DNA of 18,574 nt, from contig JADFKI010000031.1 in NCBI GenBank assembly GCA_022565015.1, positions 1 to 18,574 of the forward strand, read 5' to 3'. Made by a program: the position numbers and the translations under genes. Origin of the DNA: Chloroflexota bacterium. Its GTDB lineage: Bacteria > Chloroflexota > Dehalococcoidia > Lucifugimonadales > JADFKI01. Each line of letters begins with the position of its first letter. Positions within the stretch are counted from its first letter, which is position 1. The notes beneath the pieces were generated by a model that saw nothing but the letters and a program-made list of their open reading frames with translations, ran no database searches and was not told where the DNA came from. Positions 6,440-14,557 of the stretch are shown here, piece by piece.

Positions 6440-8503
6440 CTACGCCGCGAAAACTCCACTCCTATCGGAGTTCTGCATGATTAGATTCATCAGAGTGGAG
6501 ACGTCCAGGATTAACACGACGCGGCCGTCTCCCAGCACGCTTGCGCCTGCGATTCCTTTGACGTTGCCGATATATTGGCCCAGGGACTTCACGACGATTT
6601 CCTGTAGCTCTGTGAGCTCGTCCACTGCCAGGCCAACAAGCTTCTCCCCGAACTTGACGATCACTACCCAGGTCTGATTCCCGCCCTTGGAATGTGAGCC
6701 TGGAATGCCCAGGGCTTGACCAAGATGGACCAGCGGCAAGACGCTTCCCCGGAGACGGATGGCCTCTCTTCCCTCGATAGTGCTTATATCCGCCTGCTGC
6801 CGAATGACAGCCTCGAGAACGTAAACGAGAGGAATCGCGTACAACGTGTTGTTTACCGTCACAAGCATCGCATGCAGTGTCGCAAGGGTGAGAGGGAGGC
6901 GAAGAATGAATTTCGTGCCCTCGCCGGGAACGGTCTCGATGTTCACGAAGCCGTTAATCGCCTCGATATTGGACTTGACAATGTCCAAGCCTACACCGCG
7001 CCCAGAGATGTCGGTCGTTTTCGCCGCGGTTGACGCTCCAGGCAGGAAAATCAGATCCATCGCCTCTGTATCGGTAAGTCTGGAGGCCGCCTCCGCCGAT
7101 ATGAGCCCCTTTTTCACCATGGCCTGCTTGATCTTTTCGGGGTCTATTCCGTTCCCATCGTCTTGTACCGTAATCACGATGTTCCCCTGCTCGTGGAAGG
7201 CTGACAGATGGACGTTACCCGCTTCAGGTTTGCCACTCGCGACCCGCTCTTCGGGCGTTTCAACCCCGTGGTCCAGGGCGTTTCGAAGCAGGTGGATCAG
7301 AGGGTCTTTAATGCGGTCGATGACGGTCCTGTCTATCTCGGTGTCCTGTCCGTCCATGGTGAAGTTGACCTGCTTGTTGACACGCTGGGCGAGGTCTCTC
7401 ATCAAGCGAGGGAAGCTGCTGAACACGGTGCCGATAGGAAGCATGCGTATCTGCATCGTGGTTTCCTTGAGCTCGTCCACGACTCGAACGATATGATCGG
7501 ACGTCTTGCTCAGAGCCTGAATCAGCTCGTCGCCGGAGTACTGAGAATCCAGCGCCTTGCTGATCTGCACGATGCGTGTTCGGTCTATTATTAGCTCGCC
7601 TATCATATTCATCAGGTCGTCGAGACGCTCGACATCTATCCTTACGGTCTGCGATTTCTGGCCCTGCTGCCTGGAAGAAGCCGCGTCATCCGCGGCCCCG
7701 GGTCCGGCGGTCTGTGCCTCCGGCTCATCGGCAGCGGCTTGTTCCTCATCGAGATCGTAGACATCGACCGAAACGGTCTCTACATCCTCAATGGGTCTGA
7801 CAGCGCTCTCGATCTCACTATCAGACGCACCGACGGCAATCACCGCCAGCAGCTCATGGTCCACCCTTTCCGCCACGACATCTTCCTGAGTAGGGTTGGA
7901 ACCCAGCACGTCTCCCAGAGATGCCAGCTCATCAAGCGCCTGAAAGCAGCGTACTGCCGCCCATTTGGTCTCCTTGAAGAAGGCTATCCGGACCATCCGG
8001 GCCTTCCCACCGACTTCCTCGAAAAGTCTTAGCTTTGCCGTCGCCTGTTCATCCAGGACCACTCGTCGGTTGATATTGCCCGGATTGGCTGCACGGGCCG
8101 CGCCTTCACCATCGCCCGTCACGTTTTCAAGTTCCTCTATGACCCTTGTGACGTCGGTCTCGGGCGCACCGTCGTCTATAAGCTCATCCTTGAGCAGGTT
8201 CAGTCCGTCGAGACTGTGGAGCAGGGCGTCGATTACCTCCGTCGTGACTTCCTGCGTGCCCTTCCGGACGTTATCCAGGAGAGTCTCCATGACGTGGGCC
8301 AGCGCAGTCATACGCTCGTGCCCCAGCATGGCTGAGGAGCCCTTCAACGTGTGGGCGGCCCTGAAAATCTCCTGGAGCAGGTCCTGATTGTCCTGCTCTC
8401 TTTCCAGCCTGACAAAGTCTTCGTCAAGCAGTTGCAAATGCTCTTCAGCCTCTTGAAGAAAGACCTGAAGGTCTTCCGGCGTGATATCGGAGGCAAGCTC
8501 CAT
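6440..8503 (-). CDS. cheA: CheA, chemotaxis histidine kinase
   Basis: CheA autophosphorylates in receptor arrays and passes phosphate to CheY and CheB. Domains of the 687-residue product: P1 phosphotransfer (1-105) with His51 in AAHTLKGSS; P2-like CheY/CheB-docking domain (about 150-250) flanked by acidic/Ala-rich linkers; P3 dimerisation (about 285-345); P4 ATPase (350-540) with the N box HLLRNALDHG (Asn408), DDGNGID (448-454) and GRGVGLDIVK (501-510); and P5 CheW-like (about 542-680). Start: ATG at 8503 with AGAGG about nine bases upstream. It is the first gene of the operon. The layout is standard and complete. No separate cheW is in the window. Confidence 0.97.
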   Translation of the reverse strand: MELASDITPEDLQVFLQEAEEHLQLLDEDFVRLEREQDNQDLLQEIFRAAHTLKGSSAMLGHERMTALAHVMETLLDNVRKGTQEVTTEVIDALLHSLDGLNLLKDELIDDGAPETDVTRVIEELENVTGDGEGAARAANPGNINRRVVLDEQATAKLRLFEEVGGKARMVRIAFFKETKWAAVRCFQALDELASLGDVLGSNPTQEDVVAERVDHELLAVIAVGASDSEIESAVRPIEDVETVSVDVYDLDEEQAAADEPEAQTAGPGAADDAASSRQQGQKSQTVRIDVERLDDLMNMIGELIIDRTRIVQISKALDSQYSGDELIQALSKTSDHIVRVVDELKETTMQIRMLPIGTVFSSFPRLMRDLAQRVNKQVNFTMDGQDTEIDRTVIDRIKDPLIHLLRNALDHGVETPEERVASGKPEAGNVHLSAFHEQGNIVITVQDDGNGIDPEKIKQAMVKKGLISAEAASRLTDTEAMDLIFLPGASTAAKTTDISGRGVGLDIVKSNIEAINGFVNIETVPGEGTKFILRLPLTLATLHAMLVTVNNTLYAIPLVYVLEAVIRQQADISTIEGREAIRLRGSVLPLVHLGQALGIPGSHSKGGNQTWVVIVKFGEKLVGLAVDELTELQEIVVKSLGQYIGNVKGIAGASVLGDGRVVLILDVSTLMNLIMQNSDRSGVFAA

Positions 8504-8523
8504 CTAATTTATCCTCTCGGGCT

Positions 8524-8553
8524 CGTGGCGCTTTTGTTCGTACTTTCGCCACG
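8524..8553 (-). promoter_or_regulatory. Inverted repeat in the cheA 5' leader
   Basis: CGTGGCG (8524-8530) and CGCCACG (8547-8553) form a perfect seven-base-pair stem with a 16-base loop, about 20 bases upstream of the cheA start. It could be a leader hairpin or an operator half-site pair; function unknown. Confidence 0.35.
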
Positions 8554-8775
8554 GCGCTGCCGCGTTGGAGTTTAACAACGCTACAAGACGCATAGGTGAG
8601 CGCATTTGCCGGTGCCGTCCGGCCTAAAGCCGAACTCGCCCACGCAAGAACCCAGAGGACTATCTGAGACCGCGCCGGCGATGAACCGGGCTATAGCTCG
8701 TCAACGTCGGCGGCATTCGTCACCCCCTTCCTCGCATCATCTACAACACAGACGTCTGAGCCGATACATTCACGC

Positions 8776-8797
8776 TACGAGGTATTTTGTCCTCGTA
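8776..8797. repeat. Perfect inverted repeat in the che-dpp gap
   Basis: TACGAGG (8776-8782) and CCTCGTA (8791-8797) can form a seven-base-pair hairpin with an eight-base loop. No T-tract follows on either strand, so it is not called a terminator. Confidence 0.4.
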
Positions 8798-9040
8798 CCC
8801 TTCTCATGAATTTATCAGCGTGCCGAGGACAGCCCAAGTGGGTAACTTACACCTGTTGCCCAGTGAATGTACCAGTTCGGGATGGGAGCTAACCTGTAAT
8901 GGATTGGAAGTATTCGCGGGGGAAAAGCGGTCGGGTTATCAAATTCGTAACTATTAGGCGACCAATTCATGGGGGACTAGAGGAATAGCCCGGAATTAAG
9001 CTCGGTTCATACGCTTACGATTTCAGTAGTCCAATGGAGC

Positions 9041-9067
9041 GCAACCCGCAGCTCTTGCGGCTGTTGC
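9041..9067 (-). terminator. Possible stem-loop terminator after the transporter permease gene
   Basis: GCAAC-CCGCA and TGCGG-CT-GTTGC can pair as a ten-base-pair stem with a five-base loop and a two-base bulge, about 20 bases after the permease stop at 9090. There is no T-run on the minus strand, so if it ends transcription it is not a classical intrinsic terminator. Confidence 0.35.
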
Positions 9068-9089
9068 CGACCCAAGCAAGCGAATATGG

Positions 9090-10055
9090 CTAACGCGTCC
9101 GCGGGTTCAACACGTCGTTCAGGGCGTCACCCAGAAGATTCCAGGCAAGCACCAGGGTCCACGCCACGAGCCCCGGCGCCAGCAGGAGCCATGGGACCTC
9201 CCTGAGCGCGCCGATATTGCCCGCTTCCAGGAGCATCCTGCCAAGGCTGGGCCGTGGCGGTTGAATTCCCAGGCCCAGCCAGCTCAGAATGATCTCCGTA
9301 CCGATCAGGACTCCCATTCCCATCGTGACTGTCACGACGATCGGGCTGATCGCATTGGGAAGCAGGTGCCTGAACAGCACACGCGGGGTCGAAGCACCGA
9401 TTGCCCTGGCCGCATCCACGTGTTGAGTCTCTTTGAGGTATAGCACCTGACCCCTGACCAGGCGCGCCATGCCGATCCAGCCGAAAGAGACGAGGGCCAG
9501 GGACACTACAACGTAGTCTACGACCCCGGAACGCACGAGACCGTCGATGGCCGTGTTGTCCTCGAGCCATCGGGCCCACTCGAGGAACCTCGGCCTAAGG
9601 GTCGCGGCCAACAGAATCATTAGCAGGATGTCCGGAAAAGAGGCAAAGACCTCCCCGGTGCGCATGATCAGGGAGTCAATCCGCCTGCCAAAATAACCGG
9701 ATATGAGACCGAGGGCCACCCCGATAAAGAGACCGCCCGTCGCCATGACTACGACGGTGATGATGACCGTGTTTTGAATGCCCCATAATACCCGAGTAAA
9801 CACATCGCGCCCGGCGAAGTCGGTGCCGGCCAGGTGCTGGAGGCTCGGCGGCTTTCTGATCTGAGTGTAGTCCTGAGCGGTGTAATCGTATGGAGAGATG
9901 ACCGGCGCCAGAATGCCCGCACCGTATACTACGATTAGAACGACGACGGACACCATCGCAATTTTCTTGCGCATGAGCCTGGAGAGGGCCCGGGAGAGGT
10001 GTCCCTTCGCCTTATCCCCTGCTTCTTGCCGTAATCCGACTTCGGAAAGCGCCAT
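9090..10055 (-). CDS. Oligo/dipeptide-type ABC transporter permease (DppC/OppC family)
   Basis: This 321-residue inner-membrane permease has a cytoplasmic N terminus, a first membrane segment at about 32-54, the family signature AGTDFAGRDVFTRVLWG, and further hydrophobic helices to the C terminus. The ATPase-contact EAA loop reads DAARAIGASTPRVLFRHLLPN. The family imports peptides, opines, nickel or sugars; sequence alone does not fix the substrate. It starts at ATG 10055, 16 bases after the DppB-type stop at 10072, with only a weak ribosome-binding site, so coupling with the upstream permease is likely. No ATPase genes follow: the next gene downstream is cheA. Confidence 0.95.
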   Translation of the reverse strand: MALSEVGLRQEAGDKAKGHLSRALSRLMRKKIAMVSVVVLIVVYGAGILAPVISPYDYTAQDYTQIRKPPSLQHLAGTDFAGRDVFTRVLWGIQNTVIITVVVMATGGLFIGVALGLISGYFGRRIDSLIMRTGEVFASFPDILLMILLAATLRPRFLEWARWLEDNTAIDGLVRSGVVDYVVVSLALVSFGWIGMARLVRGQVLYLKETQHVDAARAIGASTPRVLFRHLLPNAISPIVVTVTMGMGVLIGTEIILSWLGLGIQPPRPSLGRMLLEAGNIGALREVPWLLLAPGLVAWTLVLAWNLLGDALNDVLNPRTR

Positions 10056-10071
10056 TTCGTCAGAATCTCAT

Positions 10072-11001
10072 CTACTGGTAGCGAATTCGCGGGTCGATGA
10101 ATGAATACGCGACGTCTGCAAGCAGATTTGCGACCACAAATGCGGCGGCGCCTAAGAGGACTACCGCCATGATCACGGGATAGTCCCTATTAAATATGGA
10201 GTCGACGGTGAACTGACCAATTCCGGGTATACCCAGTATCGTCTCTACAATGAAGCTGGTGCTCAGCATTCCGGCCAAGGAAAATGCCAGGATGGTCACG
10301 ATGGGGATCATGGCATTCTTGAATATGTGACGAGAGTCCACGGTAAAGGCCGACAGACCTTTTGCTTTGGCCGTCCTGATGAAGTCCTGGCCCAACACCT
10401 CCAGGGTGCTCGCGCGCATGAGCCTGGCAAGACCGGCGACACCTGGAATGCCCATGGTTATGGCGGGGACGATCATCCTGGCATCGAAAAAGCCTCCCCA
10501 TCCCGAGCAGGGGATGACGTCTAGCTTCAAACAGAGCCCCCACAGGACGAAGGGAATGCTCACCATGATTGGCACGGACATTAGCACGAGAGCGACGGCC
10601 ACGCTGGCAGGGTCCTCCCACCTGCCCTGGCGGTGGGCTATCCAGAAGCCAAGCGGCAAGCCTATCCCCAGGCTGACGATCAGGGCTGCGAGGTTAACCT
10701 GAAATGAGACCCATATCTTGGGCGCCAACAGGGAGAGGACGGAGCGGCCTCGATGCCTGTAGCTATTTCCAAAATCCCCGTGGAGCGCTCCCCAGACGTA
10801 GGTACCGTACTGGACCGCGAAGGGACGATTTAACCCGAGTTGCTCCCTGATGTTGTCGGCGGCCTGCTCGTCATAGCGCACGCCGAGGATCACCTCGACC
10901 GGGTCGCCGGGACCGAAGCGGCCCAGCGTAAACGTCACCATCGAGGCAGCCAAAAGCAGGAAGGGGACCCATAGTAGTCTACGAGCGATGTAGACCGACA
11001 T
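10072..11001 (-). CDS. Oligo/dipeptide-type ABC transporter permease (DppB/OppB family)
   Basis: This 309-residue permease pairs with the DppC-type protein to form the membrane channel. It shows the typical N-terminal RRLLWVPFLLLAASMVTF helix, the GDP segment (FGPGDPVEVILG), a DFGNSYRHRG motif, an EAA loop (FIRTAKAKGLSAFTVDSRHIFKN) and the C-terminal ending DPRIRY. The length is usual. Start: ATG at 11001 with GAGG seven bases upstream. It lies 272 bases downstream of the binding-protein gene on the same strand. Confidence 0.95.
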   Translation of the reverse strand: MSVYIARRLLWVPFLLLAASMVTFTLGRFGPGDPVEVILGVRYDEQAADNIREQLGLNRPFAVQYGTYVWGALHGDFGNSYRHRGRSVLSLLAPKIWVSFQVNLAALIVSLGIGLPLGFWIAHRQGRWEDPASVAVALVLMSVPIMVSIPFVLWGLCLKLDVIPCSGWGGFFDARMIVPAITMGIPGVAGLARLMRASTLEVLGQDFIRTAKAKGLSAFTVDSRHIFKNAMIPIVTILAFSLAGMLSTSFIVETILGIPGIGQFTVDSIFNRDYPVIMAVVLLGAAAFVVANLLADVAYSFIDPRIRYQ

Positions 11002-11273
11002 TATCTAACCTCGCTACCTGTCTGAACGTCGATGCGAGCCGTGTAGGCTCCGGCGCGCCTTCGGGCAAGGATAACCGCTTTCCAAGACTTGCTCAACTGC
11101 GTGGGCTGACTTTTAAGGCCGCAGCCCCAATATCGATGTGGCGCGAGTCTTTTTTCCGGCCCTGAACCATGCAACCTATGCAGAACGACAACCTAAGCTG
11201 TCCGACAGGCTCTTCGAAGAACCCATCCGTACAAACACAACTTTGGCGGTCCGGTGCGCACTCCCTGAAACCG
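11002..11273. other. 272-base spacer between binding-protein and permease genes
   Basis: No gene is seen. A stem-loop is possible at 11208-11223 (on the minus-strand transcript GGTTCT-TCGA-AGAGCC, six pairs including one wobble, UCGA loop). Binding-protein genes are often followed by such structures, which keep their mRNA more abundant than the permease mRNA. No T-tract or clear promoter was found. Confidence 0.4.
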
Positions 11274-13001
11274 CTAATCTTCTATATAAATCTTCCTTAG
11301 CTTGGGCACCGTCATGGGCGTTAAGGCGTAGCCCTTGATGTAGGGCTTCAGAAGAAGGTGCCTTTCGCCCGTGTACCAGAGCGGCACCCAGGCGGCATCA
11401 TTGATAATCGCCCGTTCCGCCTGGTTGTACAGGTCGAATCGCTTCTGAACGTCCCTTTCTATTCTCGCCTCTTCCAGCATCGCGTCCACCTGGGGATTGC
11501 TGTAGCCGCCGTGGTTGGTATCGCTATCAGTGTGGAACAGAATGTCCAGGAAGTCCTGAGGGTCTGGGTAGTCGGCCTGCCACGCCAGTCCTGCGAAGGC
11601 CTGGAACCGCTTTCGATTGAGGTCTTGAAGGAAGGTGGCCCACTCGACCTGCTGAATCTCGACCTCGACGCCCAGGTTCTGACGCCACATCTCCAGTATG
11701 ACTTCCATGTCCAGACCGATGTTGCCGCCGGTGCCCGGCACGGTTATCACGATGCGGGGCCTCTCGTCCGGGTCGGCGTAGTCCGACTCTTCCAGCAGCC
11801 TCTTGGCCTTTTCGGGATCGAAGCGCAGGCCCGTTATCTCGGGGTCGAATCCGGGAAAGCCTGGAGGAAGGACTCCGTATGCGGGCACGCGCAGTCCGGC
11901 CAGCACCTCCTCCGCGATAAGCTCCTTGTCGATCGCATGGTTCAGCGCCAGCCGGAAATTCAGATCGTCAAAGGGGGGCTCGTTGGTGTTAAAGCCGATA
12001 TACGTAACGCTGAAACCCGGTGGCGCCACCAGGAGGTCCTTGCTCAAGGGCTCGTTGGGGTCTCGCAATCTTTCCAGGTCAAACAGGCCAACGCCCGTTA
12101 TATCTATCTCATCGTTTTCGTACATGGCCATGGCCTGACCGCCGGCCAGGTTCATGAATACCTGATCGAGCTTCGCGGGCTCAAGATAGAAGAGCTCGTT
12201 GCGTTCAAGGATTATCCGCTCCCCAACCCTGTACTCTTTCAGCTTGAAGGGGCCCGACCCGTTCGGATCGTCCGTCCAGTTGTCGGCAGATTCAACGTTC
12301 TCTTTATCCAACACGAAGGCCGTGGGATAAGTCAGCTTCGCAAGGAAATATGCCTTGGGACCGTCGATCGTTATCTGGAGGGTCTTCTCATCGATGGCCT
12401 TCACTCCGCTAATGCGGGTAGCCTCGCCCGCAAGCACTTCACTGACCCCTACGATGTCGTTGAGGTACGTCGCGGCAACGGGGGAGGCGATGCTTGGACT
12501 TGCGGCGCGATTCAGCGACCAGACGAAATCTTGAGCGGTTATCGACTTGCCGTCATGGAATTTCGCATTCTTCCTCAGGAAGAAGGTGTACACTGTCCCA
12601 TCTTCGCTGATCTCCCACCTCTCCGCGATATCCGGTTGCAACGAGAGGTCTGTGTCCAACGTAATGAGACCGCTGAACACCTCTACCACGATGCCCGCGG
12701 AGGTAGTGTCCGATGTCAGATGAGGGTCCAGCGTCGGCGGGTCGGCCCACATCCTGCGGAATATGCCGCCGGTCCGGCCAGTGCCTGTCGGGGCCACGGC
12801 AGCTTGCGGCTCCATCGTAGCAGGAGGAAGAGCCTGAGAGGCCTCGGCGGTCGGAGACTCTTGCAAAGTCTCGACGGCTGCAGCGGCAGGTGCTTCGGCA
12901 GGCTCCTGTGGGTTATCCGGCCCCGGGGATACGGCCTCGCCGCAGGCGATTGCAGCGAGGGCGATTAGAACAAATGGCGCTACTAACCACTTTTTCCGCA
13001 T
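11274..13001 (-). CDS. ABC transporter solute-binding lipoprotein, family 5 (peptide/opine type)
   Basis: This 575-residue extracytoplasmic binding protein captures the substrate for the adjoining permeases. The N terminus is a lipoprotein signal (basic MRKK, hydrophobic core, AAIAC with Cys20 as likely lipid site). A Pro/Ala/Glu-rich tether (about 23-75) follows, then the SBP_bac_5 fold, with RMWADPPTLDPHL, the signature KFHDGKSITAQDFVWSLNRA, and C-terminal WVPLWYTGERHLL. Start: ATG at 13001 with AGGGTGGT upstream. It is first in the transporter unit and 114 bases after prfB on the same strand. The substrate is not determined by sequence. Confidence 0.95.
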   Translation of the reverse strand: MRKKWLVAPFVLIALAAIACGEAVSPGPDNPQEPAEAPAAAAVETLQESPTAEASQALPPATMEPQAAVAPTGTGRTGGIFRRMWADPPTLDPHLTSDTTSAGIVVEVFSGLITLDTDLSLQPDIAERWEISEDGTVYTFFLRKNAKFHDGKSITAQDFVWSLNRAASPSIASPVAATYLNDIVGVSEVLAGEATRISGVKAIDEKTLQITIDGPKAYFLAKLTYPTAFVLDKENVESADNWTDDPNGSGPFKLKEYRVGERIILERNELFYLEPAKLDQVFMNLAGGQAMAMYENDEIDITGVGLFDLERLRDPNEPLSKDLLVAPPGFSVTYIGFNTNEPPFDDLNFRLALNHAIDKELIAEEVLAGLRVPAYGVLPPGFPGFDPEITGLRFDPEKAKRLLEESDYADPDERPRIVITVPGTGGNIGLDMEVILEMWRQNLGVEVEIQQVEWATFLQDLNRKRFQAFAGLAWQADYPDPQDFLDILFHTDSDTNHGGYSNPQVDAMLEEARIERDVQKRFDLYNQAERAIINDAAWVPLWYTGERHLLLKPYIKGYALTPMTVPKLRKIYIED

Positions 13002-13115
13002 TGTTTACACCACCCTAAAATCCTAATCTTCCATTTTGATGCCGTGCACACATCTTTGATTTGGCCACAATGGACGGTCGTTAACACATGTTTTTGAGCC
13101 TGGGCGGCCCGAAAC

Positions 13116-14220
13116 CTATGGCTTCGTCCCAACCGTTGACGTGAGATAGGCCTTTATGAACCCGTCGATATCGCCGTCCAGAACGGCGTCGGCGTCGGAG
13201 GTTTCGTACCCGGTTCGGTGGTCCTTGACCATCCTGTAGGGGTGGATTACGTAGCTTCTTATCTGGTTTCCCCACTCCGGAGAAATGTGCTCGCCCTTGA
13301 GCTTCGCAATCTGCTTGGCCTTCTCTTCCGTCTCGCGTTCCACCAGGCGCGCCAGAAGAATTCTCATGGCGATCTCCTTGTTCTGGTGCTGAGAGCGCTC
13401 GTTCTGACAGCTGACCCGAATGCCGGTGGGAATGTGGGTGATTCTGACCGCCGTGGAGTTCTTCTGGACGCTCTGCCCTCCCGCACCACCTGCGCGGAAG
13501 ACATCTATCCTGATGTCGTCCGGGTTAATGGTCACGTCAACGCCCTCCTCGACCTCCGGAAGCACCTCTAACAGGGCAAAGGAGGTATGGCGGGCGTGAT
13601 CGCCATCGAAGGGAGAAAGGCGAACGAGACGGTGTACCCCTCGCTCTGCCTTGGTGTAGCCGTAAGCATAGTCCCCGGTGATCTGGATGACGGCGCTTTT
13701 GATGCCTGCCTCCTCTCCCGTGGAAATGTCCAGTATCTCGCTCTTGAAACCGCGACGTTCCGCCCAGCGCAGGTACATTCGCATCAGCATGCCGGCCCAG
13801 TCCTGCGACTCCACGCCGCCGGCCCCGGAGTGCAGAGCTATTATCGCGTTTCGGTTATCGTAGGGCCCGGAGAGAACGAGCTTGAATTCGAGATCGTCCA
13901 GTGTAGCCTGGATCTCGGCCACTTCGGTAACGAACGTCTCCAGTAGAGAGTTGTCCTTCTCTTCCATGGCGAGCTCCACCAGGTCCCTTAACGAGGTGAC
14001 CTTCTCATCGAGACCCCTCCACTCATCCACCTCAGTCTGTAACGTCGCCATCTTCCTCATCGTCTTTTGGGCCTCCGACGGGACGCCCCAAAAAGACGGA
14101 TCGGACGCCTTCTTTTCCAGCCCCGCTATCTGCTTCTCCTTCGAAGAGAGGTCAAAGACGCACCATGATGTCAGCGATCTTGCTTCCAAGCAACGTGATG
14201 GTAGCCTTTATCTCCTGCAT
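13116..14220 (-). CDS. prfB: Peptide chain release factor 2, expressed by programmed +1 frameshift
   Basis: RF2 ends translation at UGA and UAA. In the 367-residue frameshifted product, the stop-recognition tripeptide SPF (202-204) and the catalytic GGQ (247-249, RAGGAGGQSVQKN) sit almost exactly where they do in E. coli RF2. The true start is ATG at 14220, with AGGAGAGG about ten bases upstream. A 22-codon zero frame ends at CTT TGA C (14157-14151). Slipping +1 past T14154 continues as Leu-Asp-Leu-Ser into the long frame, so the gene is 14220-14155 joined to 14153-13116. A TTG-initiated frame from 14189 is an artefact of ignoring the shift. It ends in TAG. Confidence 0.97.
14151..14157 (-). 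promoter_or_regulatory. RF2 autoregulatory frameshift site CTTTGAC
   Basis: On the minus strand the zero frame reads GTG CGT CTT TGA C. CTT TGA C is the conserved slip site of prfB: when RF2 is scarce, UGA is read slowly, tRNA-Leu slips to UUU and the full protein is made. The upstream Shine-Dalgarno-like stimulator is weak here (ATGGTG) compared with AGGGGG in E. coli. Confidence 0.93.
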
Positions 14221-14364
14221 GATATTACGACCTCTCCTGTAAGGCGGATTTTGGGCATGCCAGCCTTAGTACGGGCGACGAATCTGCTGCCCGCAGAGCT
14301 GCATCCAGCTGTAAGTAGCCCAGGGGGCCACTGCCTAATTCGTAAAGATAATGCCTTATACGGA

Positions 14365-14373
14365 ATTATAGCA
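14365..14373 (-). promoter_or_regulatory. Extended -10 promoter candidate for prfB
   Basis: On the minus strand TGCTATAAT (14373-14365) is a perfect extended -10 element (TGnTATAAT). No good -35 is present at the right spacing, which extended -10 promoters tolerate. The predicted transcript start is near 14358, leaving a leader of about 138 bases before the prfB ATG. Confidence 0.6.
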
Positions 14374-14434
14374 AGGCGTATCGAAAAACGGGAAGGGCGC
14401 CGCCGACCCAATTTTGGCCCACTCTACGCCTTTG

Positions 14435-14463
14435 TTGGCTGCGCGGCGGCGAGAGTGTACAAT
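14435..14463 (+). promoter_or_regulatory. Sigma-70-type promoter candidate for the amidohydrolase gene
   Basis: TTGGCT (14435-14440) and TACAAT (14458-14463) are 17 bases apart, matching four and five of six consensus positions. The start codon is about 95 bases downstream. Plausible but unproven. Confidence 0.45.
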
Positions 14464-14557
14464 CCCAGCGTCGGCTTAGCCCACTCCATCGACGCGAGGG
14501 TGGCCGCCGATAGCCTAAATATGCCATCAACCCAGTTGGCCTCGGAGGTCGCCCGAA

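Larger units (their letters stand above)
8504..9089. other. 586-base non-coding region between the chemotaxis and transporter operons
   Basis: No convincing gene is seen on either strand. It must hold the chemotaxis promoter, unless transcription enters from the transporter genes, but no strong sigma-70 pair was found. Several inverted repeats are listed separately. Base composition between about 8820 and 9030 is more AT-rich than the flanking genes. Confidence 0.6.
14221..14557. other. Divergent control region between prfB and the amidohydrolase gene
   Basis: This 337-base gap separates divergently transcribed genes. Candidate promoters for each direction are listed separately. No RNA gene or convincing small gene was seen. 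Confidence 0.6.

Noticed and set aside
8548..8574. Possible sigma-28 motility promoter (TAAACTCC, 11 bases, GCCGTGGC) upstream of cheA
   Set aside because: Spacing is right but only half of each box matches consensus; too weak to call.
8606..8809. 67-codon plus-strand frame in the che-dpp gap
   Set aside because: No ribosome-binding site, no recognisable domain and Arg/Ser/His-rich composition; judged chance.
8868..8900. Minus-strand CTCCCATCCCGAACTGGTAC resembling the conserved loop of 5S rRNA
   Set aside because: The flanks do not form the 5S helices, and the downstream GTTAAG and CGATGGTA-type segments are absent; treated as coincidence.
11358..12968. 536-codon open frame on the plus strand
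   Set aside because: Fully antisense to the clear binding-protein gene, with no recognisable motif; a GC-rich shadow frame.
14208..14411. 67-codon minus-strand frame upstream of prfB
   Set aside because: Overlaps the prfB leader and promoter region, basic low-complexity product, no support.
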